Part shown: one piece after another, positions 36,844 through 45,684 of the stretch
Layout: every line of letters starts with the position of its first letter
How positions within the stretch are numbered: position 1 is the stretch's first letter
NCBI GenBank assembly: GCA_029260765.1
Contig: JAJDCP010000105.1
Coordinates: forward strand, 1 to 64,000
DNA: 64,000 bases
Origin: Planctomycetota bacterium
Lineage (GTDB): Bacteria; Planctomycetota; J058; JAJDCP01
Direction: 5' to 3'
Notes under the pieces: generated by a model
Seen by the model: the letters and a program-made list of their open reading frames with translations, nothing else
Databases searched by the model: none
What the model was told of the DNA's origin: nothing
Translations under genes and position numbers: made by a program

Positions 36844-36877
36844 GTACACCTCCACTTGGGCTCAGGTGCCGCCGAAA

Positions 36878-38959
36878 TTAGAGCACCTTGAAGGCCAGCA
36901 AGGTGACGTCGTCTTGCACCCGCGCCTCGCCGCGGAAAGCTTCCAGGGCCTTGACGACCTTAAAGATAACGTACTCTGCTTGCTCCTTCCCGTGCGTTCG
37001 GATGATTTGGTGCAGATGCTTGCTGCCGAGCTCTTGTTTGGCCTCATTCTGGCATTCGGTGATGCCGTCGGTGTATTGAAACACCAGATCGCCTGACTGT
37101 AGCTGGATGGTCTCTTCCTGCAGTGTCTTGTCGAACAGCTTGCCCGCATCCATACCGAGGGCGATGCCCTGAGGCTCGAAGGTCATCAATTCGGGGTCGC
37201 GGTCCGGATTGTACAGGATCAAAGGGTTGTGGCCGGCACGCACCATGCGCAGCGTGCGTTTCTTGGCATCGAGCAGCGAGTAACAGACGGTGACGAAGGT
37301 GCGCGCATCGAGGTCGGGAAAGATGTCGCGGTTGGCCAGCGACAGGGTCTCTTTGGGTGAGGAGCGGTCGCGGCCATGGACCTCGAGCAGCTTTTTCGCC
37401 AGTCCCATCAACAGCCCGGCGCCAATGCCGTGGCCTGAGATGTCGCCTATGGCTATGCCCAGGCCCGCGCGTGACGGAATGAAGTCATAGAAATCTCCGC
37501 CAAGTGCCTCGCAGGGCTCATAGTAGTAGCCGAACTCGTAGCCTTCGATCTCAGGCACCCGAGGCAGCAGCCGACGCTGCTTGTTACGCGCATCCTCGAG
37601 GCCTTCGCGCTCATTGCGCAGATAGGTCTTGAGCTCCGCCACTTCGCGGCCCAGGCTGATCAACACGTCTTCTTCGATCGATGGCAGCTGCCGCGGCGCC
37701 AGGGTTGGCCGCACCCGTCCGTCGGCGATGGCGGAGAGCTCGGCTGCTTCGACCGGCTCGCGTTTTCCCCAGCTGTCGCAGTGGTTCAACAGGTGCTGGG
37801 CGATCTTCTCGGCCACCGGGGGCAGCTCGACCGATTCGGCGCCCTTGGGCAGATCGATGTCTGAGACGACCTGACGGCAGTACGGGCAGGCCCAGGCGCC
37901 CAGGATGTTGGCGACGGTGAAGCGGGCATCGCTGCTCAATGAGCGCCGGATCTCGCGTTTGAGCTTGATCAGCTGGTTGTTGCGCTCGACTTCCTTCTGG
38001 ATCGCCTGCAGAGACTGCGGCTTGCCCGACTTGTACTTGGAGCAGCGTTCGAAGTGCCGCAGCGCCTCCATCAGCGTCGAAGCCTCGTCGCGGGCGGCTT
38101 CGGGGAAATAGACCTCGGTGCGCTCGGCGCAGAAAGGACAGTACCAGATGATCTCCATGTCCCGCTGAAACCAGGCGGGGTATTTCTTGGTCTTGCGCCG
38201 TAAAGCCTTGAGCGATTGTTTCTTGATCTCGCGGGCCAGTATCGCGCGCAAGCTGCGCAAGTCGCGCTCGGTGCCCGCCAGGTCGTGGGCTTCGGTGCAA
38301 CTGGAGAGGTGACGCAGGATCTTGGCGATGTCTTTTTCGCGCGGCGGATCGCTGAGGAACTGCCCGGGAAAGGTCGCGCAAAACGGACACAGCCAGCGCT
38401 GCTTGCCATCCCGGAGCTGCCACGAAGGTTTCTTGAGCAGGCGTTTCTTGACCTTGCGGGTGCGTAGCTTGAGGTTGGATGTCTCGGCGGCCTCCCGCAC
38501 GGCCGAGGAGCGCGCGAGGCCCTTCTCTTTGCGTTCTCGATAGCTCGCGCACTTGCGCATGTGTCGCGCCCGGGCTGCCAGTGCGTCTGCGTCTTCGAGA
38601 TCGACCGGACGCAGGCAGAAAGGGCAGATCCACTGGCCGGCCAGGTCGAAGACGCTGAATCGGTCGTCCTTTGCGATCAGCTTCTCGACCTTGGCCTGGA
38701 AGCTGACCTGCGCGGCCCGCTTGTCGAGGCTCTTCTGGCTGATCAGCTTGCCCTGGAATGCGCGCCAATCGGGACAGACCGAGCGCAGGTGCTGTAGCAC
38801 TTCGTGCTCGACTTCGCTCTCCATCGACAGGCCCCGTGCGCCGACTTCGCCGCAGTAGGGACACAGCCATGAGTTGCCGAGCACGATGACCTGCCAGCGC
38901 GGGTCTTGGGCCATCGCGTCGTGGATGTGTTTGATCGCTTTGTGATCGTCGAGACTCAC
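36878..38959 (-). CDS. Five-zinc-finger SpoIIE/PP2C-type Ser/Thr phosphatase
   Basis: 693 residues from GTG 38959, overlapping the rsgA stop by 4 bases (GTGA). Five repeated modules each have a paired-aromatic lead-in (e.g. DPRWQVIVLGNSW) and a C-P-[YF]-C...H-x3-4-C set: C33/C36/H57/C62, C112/C115/H133/C137, C191/C194/H217/C221, C274/C277/H302/C306, C358/C361/H389/C394. Lys/Arg-rich helices link them. A short coiled coil (about 434-465) leads into the phosphatase domain with all expected acids: D489 (GGDFYD), D506 (GDISGHG), D631 (YTDG), D683-D684. SpoIIE-type PPM enzymes usually dephosphorylate anti-sigma-factor antagonists or similar partner-switch proteins. The finger array suggests nucleic-acid or protein binding and is not a domain I can name. 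Confidence 0.85.
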   Translation of the reverse strand: MSLDDHKAIKHIHDAMAQDPRWQVIVLGNSWLCPYCGEVGARGLSMESEVEHEVLQHLRSVCPDWRAFQGKLISQKSLDKRAAQVSFQAKVEKLIAKDDRFSVFDLAGQWICPFCLRPVDLEDADALAARARHMRKCASYRERKEKGLARSSAVREAAETSNLKLRTRKVKKRLLKKPSWQLRDGKQRWLCPFCATFPGQFLSDPPREKDIAKILRHLSSCTEAHDLAGTERDLRSLRAILAREIKKQSLKALRRKTKKYPAWFQRDMEIIWYCPFCAERTEVYFPEAARDEASTLMEALRHFERCSKYKSGKPQSLQAIQKEVERNNQLIKLKREIRRSLSSDARFTVANILGAWACPYCRQVVSDIDLPKGAESVELPPVAEKIAQHLLNHCDSWGKREPVEAAELSAIADGRVRPTLAPRQLPSIEEDVLISLGREVAELKTYLRNEREGLEDARNKQRRLLPRVPEIEGYEFGYYYEPCEALGGDFYDFIPSRAGLGIAIGDISGHGIGAGLLMGLAKKLLEVHGRDRSSPKETLSLANRDIFPDLDARTFVTVCYSLLDAKKRTLRMVRAGHNPLILYNPDRDPELMTFEPQGIALGMDAGKLFDKTLQEETIQLQSGDLVFQYTDGITECQNEAKQELGSKHLHQIIRTHGKEQAEYVIFKVVKALEAFRGEARVQDDVTLLAFKVL

Positions 38960-39867
38960 GCGTTCTTGGCTTCCTCCTCGAGATCGCCGAGGATGCGGCG
39001 GTAACTCTCAAAACGGCTCGCGGCAACTTTGCCCTGTTCGACGGCCTCGCGCACAGCGCAATCGGGTTCGCGCACGTGCAGGCAGTCGCTGAAACGGCAC
39101 TCCGGTGCGAGCTCGCGCAGCTCGGGAAAGTGGTCGCGCAACTCACGGGGCCGCAACTGGTGCAGCCCGAACTCACGCATACCCGGGGTGTCGACCACAA
39201 AGCCGCCCATCTCGAGCAACAACAGCGAGCTCCAGGTCGTCGAGTGCCGGCCCTTGCCCCACTTCGCAGAGATCGCTCCGGTGTGGAGCTTGAGGCCCGG
39301 TTGCAGCATGTTGAGCAGGCTCGACTTGCCGCTCCCCGACGCGCCGGAGAACACCGTAACTTTCCCGCGCAGCAGGGCTTCGACCTCGGACTTGCCCTGG
39401 CCGGTGGTGGCAGAGCACATGGCGGTTTTCACGCCCAGTGGATTGTACACCTCGGCCAGCTGCCGCTTGAGCTCTGCGTCCTCTGGTTGCTCCAGGTCGA
39501 GCTTGTTCAGGCAGATCACGCCATCGAGGCCGCCGACCGATGCACCGACCAGTACCCGGTCGACGAAGCCGAGGTTGGCTTTCGGTAACCCCAGGCAGAT
39601 TACGATCAACACCTGATCGACGTTGGCGACCAGGACCTGCTCCTTGCGCATCTTGCCCGCCATCTTGCGGGCCAGTTGCGTGCGTCGGGGGAGAAGCTCC
39701 TCGATCACCCCCTCGACACCGCTGGTCACATCTTCAAGCCTGGTGAAGCGGATGTGATCTCCCACAGCCAGACGTCGTCGCCCGGTGCGGAAGCGCTGGC
39801 GCACTTCGCAAGGGATCTGGAAGCCCTCAGAGTGCACCACGGTCAGCTGACCGCGGATAGAGAGCAC
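38956..39867 (-). CDS. rsgA: Ribosome small-subunit-dependent GTPase A
   Basis: About 303 residues from GTG 39867. The circularly permuted GTPase order is visible: NKLDL (G4) first, then GASGSGKSSLLNML (G1), and DTPGMREFGL (G3). The C-terminal zinc site appears as CRFSDCLHVREPDC. An OB-fold N-domain precedes. RsgA helps 30S ribosome maturation. The GTG has no ribosome site. A strong GGAGGAG lies at 39927-39933, six bases before an in-frame ATC at 39919-39921, so the true start may be a rare ATC adding 18 residues. The stop overlaps the GTG of the five-finger phosphatase gene. Confidence 0.9.
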   Translation of the reverse strand: MLSIRGQLTVVHSEGFQIPCEVRQRFRTGRRRLAVGDHIRFTRLEDVTSGVEGVIEELLPRRTQLARKMAGKMRKEQVLVANVDQVLIVICLGLPKANLGFVDRVLVGASVGGLDGVICLNKLDLEQPEDAELKRQLAEVYNPLGVKTAMCSATTGQGKSEVEALLRGKVTVFSGASGSGKSSLLNMLQPGLKLHTGAISAKWGKGRHSTTWSSLLLLEMGGFVVDTPGMREFGLHQLRPRELRDHFPELRELAPECRFSDCLHVREPDCAVREAVEQGKVAASRFESYRRILGDLEEEAKNA

Positions 39868-40187
39868 GGTACCGTCGTAGCGGGGCCCGCGCTTGGGGGG
39901 TCGTGCCTCGTCGGCGCTGATAGTCGCTCCTCCCGTAGGTGTACCCGGACCAAGTTAACACAGCGCGGTCCCGAGCGAAAAGGGCTTTTGCAAGCGGGCT
40001 CAGGTCTCGCGACCCAAACCGGAGGTTCAACGACGGGTCGTTGTGCATGTACCGCCAAGTCGTTGCGCCACCGAAATATCGTCGTTGGTTTGTCGGACGA
40101 GGCGGAGAGTTCCTTGGCGCGGTTTTTGCTGCCGAGAAGGGAAATCGTGCCATGGGAACAGAACCCCACAGGGGAAAGGAGATTTCC

Positions 40188-41522
40188 GTGTTTCGCCAAT
40201 GGAGTGTTCTGGGTTGGACCCGCTGGGCCGCCGTCGCGTGCGCTTTGGGAGGCGTGGCGGCGGTCCTGCTGGGCCAGGCCCCAGCTTCGCAAACCGCTGC
40301 CCTGCCCGAAGCCGAGCAACTCCAGCTGCTTCGGGCTCTCGAGCCCTGGCGGGCAGACGCCCTGCCCCGCGGTGTCGATGCCTGGATGTGGAAGCAGATC
40401 CAGACGCCCGGCAACGAGGTGACACCCGAACGCGTGACGCTTGGGGAGAAGCTGTATTTCGACACCCGGCTCTCCCGCGATGGGACGGTCTCCTGTGCGA
40501 CCTGTCACGACGTGAGCAGGGGGTTCAGCGACCAACGCATGGTCTCCGAGGGGATCGACGGGCAGCTGGGCCGCCGCAATGCGCCGACGACGGCCAACGC
40601 CGCGTTCCTCCAGAGCCAGTTCCTCGATGGCCGTTCGGCCAACCTCGAGGAACAGGCGATGCTGCCGATCATCAACCCGATCGAGATGGGCTACGCCACG
40701 GGCGAGGACGCGGTCGCGGCCATCGCCGCGGACCCGGAGTACCAGCGCTTGTTCGAGGCTGCCTACGATGAAGAACCAAGTTACGAGGGAATCGGCGCGG
40801 CCATCGCCACTTTCGAGCGCACGCTGATCTTCCTCGACGCGCCCTTCGACAGCTGGCTGGCCGGAGAAGACGGTGCCCTTCAGGCCGACGCGCAGGCAGG
40901 TTTCAGGCTCTTCAATGGCAAGGCTCGATGCGCGAGCTGCCACCATATCAATGGGAGCAACCCAGTGGGCAGCGACAACCGCTTCCACAACGTCGGCGTG
41001 GCCGCACGCACCACCGACTTTGAGCAGCTGGCCCGTCACGCCCTGAAGTCCCTGGCGGAGCACGGGTCGACCCCGGAGGTCATCGACCGCCTGGCGCTCG
41101 AGACCGACATGTCCGAGCTGGGGCGTTTCCTGGTCACGAAAAAGCGGGCAGACATCGGCGCCTTCAAGACCTCGCAGCTGCGCAACGTCGGTCTGACCGC
41201 GCCGTATATGCACGACGGCTCTCTGCGCACACTCTGGGATGTCGTGGACCATTACAACCGGGGCGGCGAGGCCCACGCCTTCCTCGACGGTGGCATCGAG
41301 CCGCTGGCCCTGAGCGAGGCAGAGATCTCTCACCTGGTGGCCTTCCTGATCTCGCTGACCGACCGGCGTTTCGCTGAGCAACAGGCCGTCGAGCTCGAAC
41401 GTCAACGAGCCCTGGCTGTCGAGGCTCGTCCGATCCGTGACAATGCGTTGGCTGGACGCCGCGAGCTGCCTTTCCAACGCCGCGTGCTCGGCGAAGCACT
41501 ACTAGAGGGGGACCCGAGATGA
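40188..41522 (+). CDS. Di-haem cytochrome c peroxidase / MauG-family protein
   Basis: 444 residues from GTG 40188, with AAAGGAG 6 bases upstream; an ATG at 40152 is in frame but lacks such a site. A signal/anchor segment (about 12-30) leads to two c-type haem sites: SCATCH (C103, C106, H107) and RCASCH (C248, C251, H252). LGEKLYFDTRLS, NAPTTANAAF and TSQLRNVGLTAPYMHDGSL are typical of bacterial di-haem peroxidases. Periplasmic; expected to reduce peroxide or oxidise a partner. Its stop overlaps the ATG of the Tat-exported phosphoesterase gene (ATGA), the first of three co-transcribed genes. Confidence 0.9.
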   Translation: MFRQWSVLGWTRWAAVACALGGVAAVLLGQAPASQTAALPEAEQLQLLRALEPWRADALPRGVDAWMWKQIQTPGNEVTPERVTLGEKLYFDTRLSRDGTVSCATCHDVSRGFSDQRMVSEGIDGQLGRRNAPTTANAAFLQSQFLDGRSANLEEQAMLPIINPIEMGYATGEDAVAAIAADPEYQRLFEAAYDEEPSYEGIGAAIATFERTLIFLDAPFDSWLAGEDGALQADAQAGFRLFNGKARCASCHHINGSNPVGSDNRFHNVGVAARTTDFEQLARHALKSLAEHGSTPEVIDRLALETDMSELGRFLVTKKRADIGAFKTSQLRNVGLTAPYMHDGSLRTLWDVVDHYNRGGEAHAFLDGGIEPLALSEAEISHLVAFLISLTDRRFAEQQAVELERQRALAVEARPIRDNALAGRRELPFQRRVLGEALLEGDPR

Positions 41523-42667
41523 GCGATGCAATGAGCGGCAAACCCGCCGTCGAGCACCATGTACCGCCGGTGCGCAGTGTTGAGACCCGCCATCTCGAAG
41601 AGCGCGCCAGCCTGTTTGAGGGGCTGCGCAATCTCGACCGCCGCAGCTTCCTCAAGGTGTCCACAGCGGCTCTGGCCGCAGCCGGCGGGATCCTGTTTCC
41701 CCATTCTTTCAGCCAGATGTCGGTGGCCCATGCCGAAGGGGTCAACCCGTTCACATTCGCCTACATCAGCGATTCGCACCTCTACGAAGCTGATGTCAAC
41801 GACCGCTTCGTCAACGCCCTGCTTCGCGCCGTCGATGACGTCAACGCGCTCGATCCGCAGCCGGACTTTGTGTTCTACGGTGGCGATCTGGCGCAACTGG
41901 GACGGCCGGCGGAGCTGAGGCTCGGCGCGCAGATCCTGCGTGAGATCAAAGCGCCCCTGCGCATGATGGTCGGCGAGCACGATTGGTACTTCGACATGGG
42001 CGAGACCTGGCGCGAGCTCTTCGGAGAGGCCCACTACAGCTTCGACCATAAGGGCGTGCACTTCGTCGTGCTCAACAGCGTTGTCGAAGAGGATTTCTGG
42101 ACGGCGGCGGGCTTGACGCCTGCAGAACGGATGCAGACCGTGGCAGGCCTGGACAACGGCAAGCAGAACCCCTTCACCGTTGGCGTACCGCAGTGCGCCT
42201 GGCTAGAGAGAGATCTTGAGCCCTACGAGAACGACACACCGGTGATCGTGTTTTCGCACTCGCCCCTGTACAAGATGTACAAACCCTGGAACTTCTGGAC
42301 CGATGATGCCGAAGAGGTCCAGGCGCTGTTGCAGCGGTTCGCGAGCGTGGTCGTCATCCATGGCCACACCCACCAGCTGCTGACGCACAGCGAGAACGGC
42401 ATCCATTTTCACGGCATGCTATCGACTGCCTGGCCGTGGCCTTATGCCCCGGAAGGGTTGCCGCCCTTGACCGTACAGATGGGCCGCCCCGACCCCTTCA
42501 ATCCGCAGGATGGCTGCGGCCACGGTACTGTCTCGGTACACCCGGACGGTCTGGTCGACAAGCTCTACAGCCTTTGGAACCGCAATCCTGTCACCGTCCG
42601 CAAGACCTACCTGCAGAGCCGGGGGACCAGAGATCGGCCCGCGGTCCCCAAAGCACAATCCTACTGA
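41519..42667 (+). CDS. Tat-exported calcineurin-like metallophosphoesterase
   Basis: 382 residues. A twin-arginine signal DRRSFLKVSTAALAAAGG begins at residue 40 after an unusually long polar n-region. The metallophosphoesterase motifs are SDSHLY (D85, H87), YGGDLAQ (D123), GEHDWY where GNHD/E is usual, FSHSPL and GHTHQ. The missing Asn in the GNHD position may weaken the metal centre or alter its chemistry. Export by Tat implies folding with metal in the cytoplasm. It sits between a di-haem peroxidase and a c-type cytochrome in one operon. Substrate unknown. Confidence 0.87.
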   Translation: MSDAMSGKPAVEHHVPPVRSVETRHLEERASLFEGLRNLDRRSFLKVSTAALAAAGGILFPHSFSQMSVAHAEGVNPFTFAYISDSHLYEADVNDRFVNALLRAVDDVNALDPQPDFVFYGGDLAQLGRPAELRLGAQILREIKAPLRMMVGEHDWYFDMGETWRELFGEAHYSFDHKGVHFVVLNSVVEEDFWTAAGLTPAERMQTVAGLDNGKQNPFTVGVPQCAWLERDLEPYENDTPVIVFSHSPLYKMYKPWNFWTDDAEEVQALLQRFASVVVIHGHTHQLLTHSENGIHFHGMLSTAWPWPYAPEGLPPLTVQMGRPDPFNPQDGCGHGTVSVHPDGLVDKLYSLWNRNPVTVRKTYLQSRGTRDRPAVPKAQSY

Positions 42668-42681
42668 GAAAGGAGCGACCC

Positions 42682-43356
42682 ATGCGTTTCCGAACAGGCC
42701 GGGGCATCTCTCTCGCGCTGCTGAGCACTCTGCTGTGGACTGGCTGCGGGGAAACACCCGTGCCGCAGTACGACGCCGGCGAAACCCCAGAGTCGTTGCG
42801 GGTCACTCTGTGCGACAATGAGACCCAGCTGCAGATCGACGCTGCAGCGCCGCGTACCCGTGAGGCCGGCCAGGGCATCGCCACCGAGCTGATGCACGCG
42901 TGGCAGGCCAAGAATCCGCATGTCGACTGGGTGGAGGACGAACGCCGGGCCCACACCCTCCAGCCGGCCTTCGACAACGGCAGGTTGGTCGAGACCGTTG
43001 AGGAAGGCACCTACTCTCGTGTCACCCAGGCCGATGTGGAGCTCTGGAAACGCGAGACCGAGCGGGTGGCGCTTGCCGGCTCCAGGATCTTCCACAGTGC
43101 CGACGAGCTCGGCAGCAGCATCGCCGTCAGCTGTGATATGTGCCATCCACATGCCGCCAACACGCACCCTGAGACCTACCCGAAGTTCCAGACGCAACTC
43201 GGGCGCGTGGTCTTGCTACGGGATATGATCAACTGGTGCATCGAGCATCCGGTGCGGGGTGAGCCGCTCGCGAGCGACAGCGCGAAAATGCGCGCGCTTG
43301 AGGCGTACATCCTTGCGCAGCGCTCGGGCGTGCCCCTGGCATACGGCAAGCATTGA
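42682..43356 (+). CDS. Lipoprotein c-type cytochrome, SoxA-like C-terminus
   Basis: 224 residues, ATG 42682 with AAAGGAG upstream and lipobox LWTGC (Cys 22). One haem site SCDMCH (C151, C154, H155) is followed by HPETYPKFQTQLGRVVLLRD, INWCIEHPVRG and MRALEAYILAQRSGVPL. These resemble SoxA/TsdA-type cytochromes, where a Cys can act as haem ligand (here C in NWCIEHP). It is the third gene of the peroxidase-phosphoesterase-cytochrome operon (14-base gap). It is the likely redox partner of the peroxidase. The frame is open further upstream but overlaps the previous gene. Confidence 0.82.
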   Translation: MRFRTGRGISLALLSTLLWTGCGETPVPQYDAGETPESLRVTLCDNETQLQIDAAAPRTREAGQGIATELMHAWQAKNPHVDWVEDERRAHTLQPAFDNGRLVETVEEGTYSRVTQADVELWKRETERVALAGSRIFHSADELGSSIAVSCDMCHPHAANTHPETYPKFQTQLGRVVLLRDMINWCIEHPVRGEPLASDSAKMRALEAYILAQRSGVPLAYGKH

Positions 43357-43364
43357 GCGAGGTC

Positions 43365-43985
43365 TCAATCCACCGGCTCAGGCTGTGGGCCGTCGCACAG
43401 GCGGCGGCCCTTGGTCGTCAGGTCCATGTGCAGGTCGCCGTCTTCGTCGGCTTCAACAGCGATCAGACCCAGGCGTGCGAGCAAAAGGCACGCCCGGCCG
43501 TCCAGGTCTACGGCGACCATCTGCGGACACTCTGCGAGGATCTCGGCGGCCGCTTCGGAGATCTGCGGATCTTGCGGCAACACACGTTTGTAGCTGCGCC
43601 ACGCGCGGATCAGGCTGTCCGGTCCTGCGACCAGAACCATCGCACGCAGGGCCGTCTCCCGGGGACGGCTCCTCGGCGTGCGCGTCCCCGCAGCCAAGAG
43701 GTTTTCGAAGTCGTGCATAGCGCTGTGCACACGGCTGATCGGGGCCAGCAGGTTCCAGGGGTCACCCTGGCGCCAGGCCGTCCAGCTGGCGACCGCGGCG
43801 TAGATGGCCGTGATGGCCCAGGCGGCCGTGAAATTGACCAACAACCAGCTGGCAGCAAAGATGGCCCCGAAGGTGGCAAGCGTCCAGAAACCTCCGAGCA
43901 GTGCGCGCACGACCACGTCCACGAGCACATCGCGGTTGTGGTTTTCCAGCATGGTCCGCAACCTGCCTGACAGCTCGGTATTCAT
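43365..43985 (-). CDS. Two-helix membrane protein of unknown function
   Basis: 206 residues from the ATG at 43985 (GAGGGAGC 4-6 bases upstream). An amphipathic N-terminus is followed by two adjacent membrane helices (about 30-75, WTLATFGAIFAASWLLVNF and AWAITAIYAAVASWTAW). The rest is a soluble helical domain of about 130 residues ending PQPEPVD. No family recognised. It converges on the cytochrome gene, 8 bases apart, and is divergent from the FkbM-methyltransferase gene. Confidence 0.7.
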   Translation of the reverse strand: MNTELSGRLRTMLENHNRDVLVDVVVRALLGGFWTLATFGAIFAASWLLVNFTAAWAITAIYAAVASWTAWRQGDPWNLLAPISRVHSAMHDFENLLAAGTRTPRSRPRETALRAMVLVAGPDSLIRAWRSYKRVLPQDPQISEAAAEILAECPQMVAVDLDGRACLLLARLGLIAVEADEDGDLHMDLTTKGRRLCDGPQPEPVD

Positions 43986-44103
43986 TGGTGCTCCCTCGTA
44001 GCTCCAGTTTTCGCCGAGCTGACGGTTGCTTTCAAGCTCCAGCACGGCTACAACCTCGCGAGGCGGACCCGGCAGTGGCGCGAGCGGAGAGAGGAGCAGG
44101 GCG

Positions 44104-45570
44104 ATGGCTGGCGCTCTCCGTGCTCTACAGTTGGCTGCGCGCTTCGTCGGACAGGTCCGGCAAAGTTGGCAGAACAGGCGCATCGTTGAAAGATTGCGGG
44201 CTGGCGACGTCCCGGAAAGGCAGCGCCTTCTAGCTGCATTCCGGCAGGGGCGGCGTGTCTGTTGCACACCCGAAGCCAAGATCGTCATCGCCTCCGCGGG
44301 TTCCGGCGGATTCGCCCTGGGCTGCCGCGCCCGCGGATGTCAAAGGATCTATTGTTTCGCGCCCGTTGCAGAGGACTTCGCGCGACTGCAGCAGCGTTTC
44401 GCCGGACTGTCAGGATGCAAGCTGGCTGCCCAAGCGTTGTTCCGCAGCGATCTGGCCCCGCTTCCCGAACATCTCTGGCACAGCGGGCCCATGCAGCGGG
44501 GCAACAGCGGCAACCTGCTGTTCGGGGGGCGCAGATTCGATGTCTCCCGCCAGATGTTTCTGGACGATGCAGGTCGGAGTGTGCCGCTCAGCCGTCCGCT
44601 GCGCCGTTCCGCAAGAGCGCAGAGAGTCACAGTCACCCCTCTCGACGACGTGTTGCGCCACCACGGCGCTGTGCGCCTGCTCCGGCTCGATCTGCAGGGC
44701 GGAGAATTCCCAGTCTTGCTGACGTCTCGTGAGCTGAGGCGCGTCGAACAGATCGAGGGGCAGCTGAATGAGCTGGGAGTTGCCGCGTGTGCGCAGCTGG
44801 TGCCGGAGGCACGGCTGCCCTGGAGCTCTTGGACGGCGGCGCTGTTCGTCGAGCAATTGGAGCTGCGCGGTTTCCGCGTCGTGTTGCGGCCGCAGGCCAT
44901 GCATCGTTGGAGCTTCTCGGCCCGGCGGATCGGGGCGGGGACCCGCGAGCCACCGCTCGTCCCGTCAGACCACTACGGACGCCGCTATGACTCCAAGCTA
45001 CGCTTTGGCAGCTATTGGCACCAGATCCACGAGATCCTGAGGTGGCAGCCTGCATCGGTGCTCGAGGTCGGAATCGGCAACGGCTTCGTCTCCGACTACC
45101 TGCGCAAGCGAGATGTCCGCCTGCGGACCGTGGACGTCAACCCCGAGCTGGGGCCTGACCTGGTCGCGTCGGTGCTCGCGTTGCCTTTTGCAGACGCCAG
45201 CTTCGACGTAGCCTGCAGTTTCGAGACCCTCGAGCACATCGACTACGGCCATTTTCCGCAAGCCGTGGCCGAGCTAGCCCGCGTGGCGCGTCGTGCCGTG
45301 CTCCTCAGTCTGCCGGATGTCACACGCCGGCTGGGGGTGTTGCTCACCCTGCCCGGCTGGCGCTTTCAAAAAGGCATCGACCTGACATTGCCAGGCAGGC
45401 TGCACACCTTCGACGGGCAGCATTTCTGGGAGATCGGTAAGCGCGGCTATCCGCTGTCGCGCATACTGGCAGTGTTGCGGCAGCAGGGCTTGCGGATCAG
45501 CCGCTGTTACCGCGCGGACGAGAATCTCTACCACCGTTTCATCGTCGCCGAGATCCCGCCGCGTTCTTAG
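44104..45570 (+). CDS. FkbM-like / class I methyltransferase fusion
   Basis: 488 residues from the ATG at 44104 (GAGGAGCAGGG upstream). The first half (about 60-280) looks like an FkbM-type methyltransferase: IASAGSGGFALGCRARGC where motif I is expected, VTPLDDVL, then LLRLDLQGGEFPVLL. Motif I is weak (no G-x-G-x-G), so this half may be inactive. The second half (about 310-480) is a Methyltransf_11-type domain with VLEVGIGNGFVSDYL, TVDVNPEL, ALPFADASFDVACSFETLEH. Fusions of this type usually belong to polysaccharide or lipid decoration. The neighbours give no pathway. Confidence 0.75.
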   Translation: MAGALRALQLAARFVGQVRQSWQNRRIVERLRAGDVPERQRLLAAFRQGRRVCCTPEAKIVIASAGSGGFALGCRARGCQRIYCFAPVAEDFARLQQRFAGLSGCKLAAQALFRSDLAPLPEHLWHSGPMQRGNSGNLLFGGRRFDVSRQMFLDDAGRSVPLSRPLRRSARAQRVTVTPLDDVLRHHGAVRLLRLDLQGGEFPVLLTSRELRRVEQIEGQLNELGVAACAQLVPEARLPWSSWTAALFVEQLELRGFRVVLRPQAMHRWSFSARRIGAGTREPPLVPSDHYGRRYDSKLRFGSYWHQIHEILRWQPASVLEVGIGNGFVSDYLRKRDVRLRTVDVNPELGPDLVASVLALPFADASFDVACSFETLEHIDYGHFPQAVAELARVARRAVLLSLPDVTRRLGVLLTLPGWRFQKGIDLTLPGRLHTFDGQHFWEIGKRGYPLSRILAVLRQQGLRISRCYRADENLYHRFIVAEIPPRS

Positions 45571-45684
45571 CGGGTTTCCCATCGGCATTGGGCACGTCAG
45601 GGCATGGGCGGCAGCTGGCAGGATCTGTACTGTGGACAGCGGCCCGCTTCTGGCTGACAATGCCGTCGGGGAAGGAGAGACGCC

